NCBI GenBank assembly: GCA_945981915.1
Contig: CAMFRJ010000035.1
Span: 1 to 8,487 of the forward strand
Direction: 5' to 3'
DNA from: an uncultured Erysipelotrichaceae bacterium
GTDB lineage: Bacteria; Bacillota_I; Bacilli_A; Erysipelotrichales; Coprobacillaceae
DNA: 8,487 nt
Shown: positions 6,889 through 8,487 of the stretch, one piece after another
Layout of the letters: each line of letters opens with the position of its first letter
Numbering within the stretch: the first letter of the stretch is position 1
The notes under the pieces: generated by a model
Told to the model about the DNA's origin: nothing
The model's input: the letters and a program-made list of their open reading frames with translations, nothing else
Databases searched by the model: none
Translations under genes and position numbers: made by a program

Positions 6889-6916
6889 GAAAATATTATT
6901 GATCAATAATATTTTC
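6889..6916. repeat. Perfect 28-bp palindrome at the end of the small gene
   Basis: GAAAATATTATT and its exact complement flank a central GATC; the whole 28 bp equals its own reverse complement. It overlaps the stop codon of the 38-codon gene and lies 33 bp before the dacB start. In RNA it would fold into a 12-bp AU-rich stem with a GAUC loop. There is no T-run after it on either strand, so it is not a classical terminator; an mRNA processing or stabilising hairpin or a protein binding site are possible. Confidence 0.8.
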
Positions 6917-7012
6917 TAATGATAGTTGCATCTTATTTAATTGATCTGATATATCAGATAATAAATGGATCATATGATCCAATTGTTTTATCATTTCATC
7001 TAAATTATTCAT
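6896..7012 (-). CDS. Small 38-residue coiled-coil-like protein of unknown function, upstream of dacB
   Basis: An ATG at 7012 opens 38 codons ending at TAA. The start is preceded at seven bases by a very strong Shine-Dalgarno (AGGGAGGG), the best evidence that it is translated. The protein starts MNNLDEMIKQLDHMIHLLSD and continues as one charged amphipathic helix. Hydrophobic residues recur at heptad-like spacing (L4, I8, L11, I15, L18, I21, L25, M28, L32, I35), so it should form a two- or multi-stranded coiled coil. It has no signal peptide, membrane segment or cysteine. It ends 40 nt before dacB on the same strand with no terminator between, so it is probably the first gene of the dacB-spmA-spmB transcript. 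I do not recognise its family. The coding region contains two exact 16-bp palindromes, and a third overlaps its stop. Confidence 0.68.
   Translation of the reverse strand: MNNLDEMIKQLDHMIHLLSDISDQLNKMQLSLENIIDQ
6944..6959. repeat. Perfect 16-bp palindrome inside the small gene
   Basis: ATCTGATATATCAGAT equals its own reverse complement. It covers codons for LSDISD in the small coiled-coil gene. In RNA it would give a 6-bp stem with a 4-base loop. Confidence 0.75.
6966..6981. repeat. Second perfect 16-bp palindrome inside the small gene
   Basis: TGGATCATATGATCCA equals its own reverse complement and holds two GATC sites. Its centre lies 22 bp, about two helical turns, from the centre of the palindrome at 6944-6959, so both would face the same side of the DNA. 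Confidence 0.75.
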
Positions 7013-7018
7013 CTTTTT

Positions 7019-7026
7019 CCCTCCCT
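7019..7026 (-). promoter_or_regulatory. Strong ribosome binding site of the 38-codon gene
   Basis: The minus strand reads AGGGAGGG, containing GGGAGG seven bases before the ATG at 7012. Among the intergenic sites here it is one of the strongest, and it is the main reason to annotate such a short gene. Confidence 0.75.
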
Positions 7027-7033
7027 ATATAGA

Positions 7034-7069
7034 TTTTATCAAATCTATTATTTTCATGATTTGATAAAA
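7034..7069. promoter_or_regulatory. 12-bp inverted repeat upstream of the small gene (leader hairpin or operator)
   Basis: TTTTATCAAATC (7034-7045) and its exact complement (7058-7069) flank a 12-base spacer. It lies between the terminator of the GH1 gene and the Shine-Dalgarno of the small gene, the only space (about 70 bp) where a promoter for the sporulation group could lie. It could be an operator for a dimeric regulator or a 5' leader hairpin. I could not find a convincing sigma-A or sigma-E promoter in this stretch. Confidence 0.6.
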
Positions 7070-7097
7070 AATACTTCAAATAGAGAAAAAAGGTGTT

Positions 7098-7119
7098 AAA
7101 AAAGGAAACTTGCGTTTCC

Positions 7120-7121
<2 letters not shown>
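7098..7121 (-). terminator. Rho-independent terminator of the GH1 gene
   Basis: An 8-bp stem (7102-7109 with 7114-7121) with a 4-base loop overlaps the stop codon of the GH1 gene. On the minus strand it is followed by six T (7098-7103, the first two bases of the run being shared with the stem). It separates the GH1 transcript from the sporulation group. Confidence 0.85.

Positions 7122-8487
<1,366 letters not shown>

Noticed and set aside
6889..6981. The palindrome cluster as a CRISPR array or tRNA-like gene
   Set aside because: The palindromes differ in sequence and length with no repeated unit, and no cloverleaf or conserved tRNA arms can be drawn.

Overview
The window is an AT-rich stretch of a low-GC Bacillota genome in which every well-supported gene lies on the minus strand. 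Sporulation genes (dacB-spmA-spmB), a Gram-positive style lipoprotein as transporter binding protein, strong Shine-Dalgarno sites and hairpin-plus-T-tract terminators all point to a spore-forming Firmicute. A gut Erysipelotrichia-type organism (Coprobacillus/Thomasclavelia-like) is my best guess from overall style; no marker gene here proves it.

Read in the direction of transcription (high to low coordinates), the window has four parts. (1) 8487-7120: a glycoside hydrolase family 1 gene, probably a 6-phospho-beta-glucosidase, whose N-terminus lies beyond the right edge; it ends in its own terminator. (2) 7119-4808: a sporulation-type group made of a 38-codon small gene not visible to ordinary ORF length cut-offs, a D-alanyl-D-alanine carboxypeptidase (dacB-like), spmA and spmB. 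The last three are joined by two 8-nt overlaps, and the order matches the dacB-spmA-spmB order known from Bacillus. The small gene and its flanks carry four exact inverted repeats in about 180 bp. (3) 4747-128: a complete five-gene branched-chain amino acid (LIV/HAAT-type) ABC transporter operon, livK-livH-livM-livG-livF, with a near-consensus vegetative promoter, an internal hairpin between livK and livH, tight translational coupling downstream, and a strong 16-bp-stem terminator. (4) 127-1: a scrambled left edge with three 10-bp iterons at exact 21-bp spacing, resembling one end of an insertion sequence (IS21-like), abutting a fragment of a subtilisin-family (S8) protease gene that runs off the window.

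Functionally, the liv operon takes up branched-chain or other hydrophobic amino acids: LivK captures the ligand outside the membrane, LivH/LivM form the channel and LivG/LivF hydrolyse ATP. DacB trims spore-cortex peptidoglycan peptides, and SpmA/SpmB are the membrane proteins linked to spore core dehydration. The GH1 enzyme would cleave PTS-imported phosphorylated beta-glucosides. No CRISPR array, tRNA, rRNA or complete mobile element is visible. The most unusual material is the palindrome-rich 38-codon gene before dacB and the iteron/protease junction at the left edge; I did not find a convincing entirely new multi-gene system.
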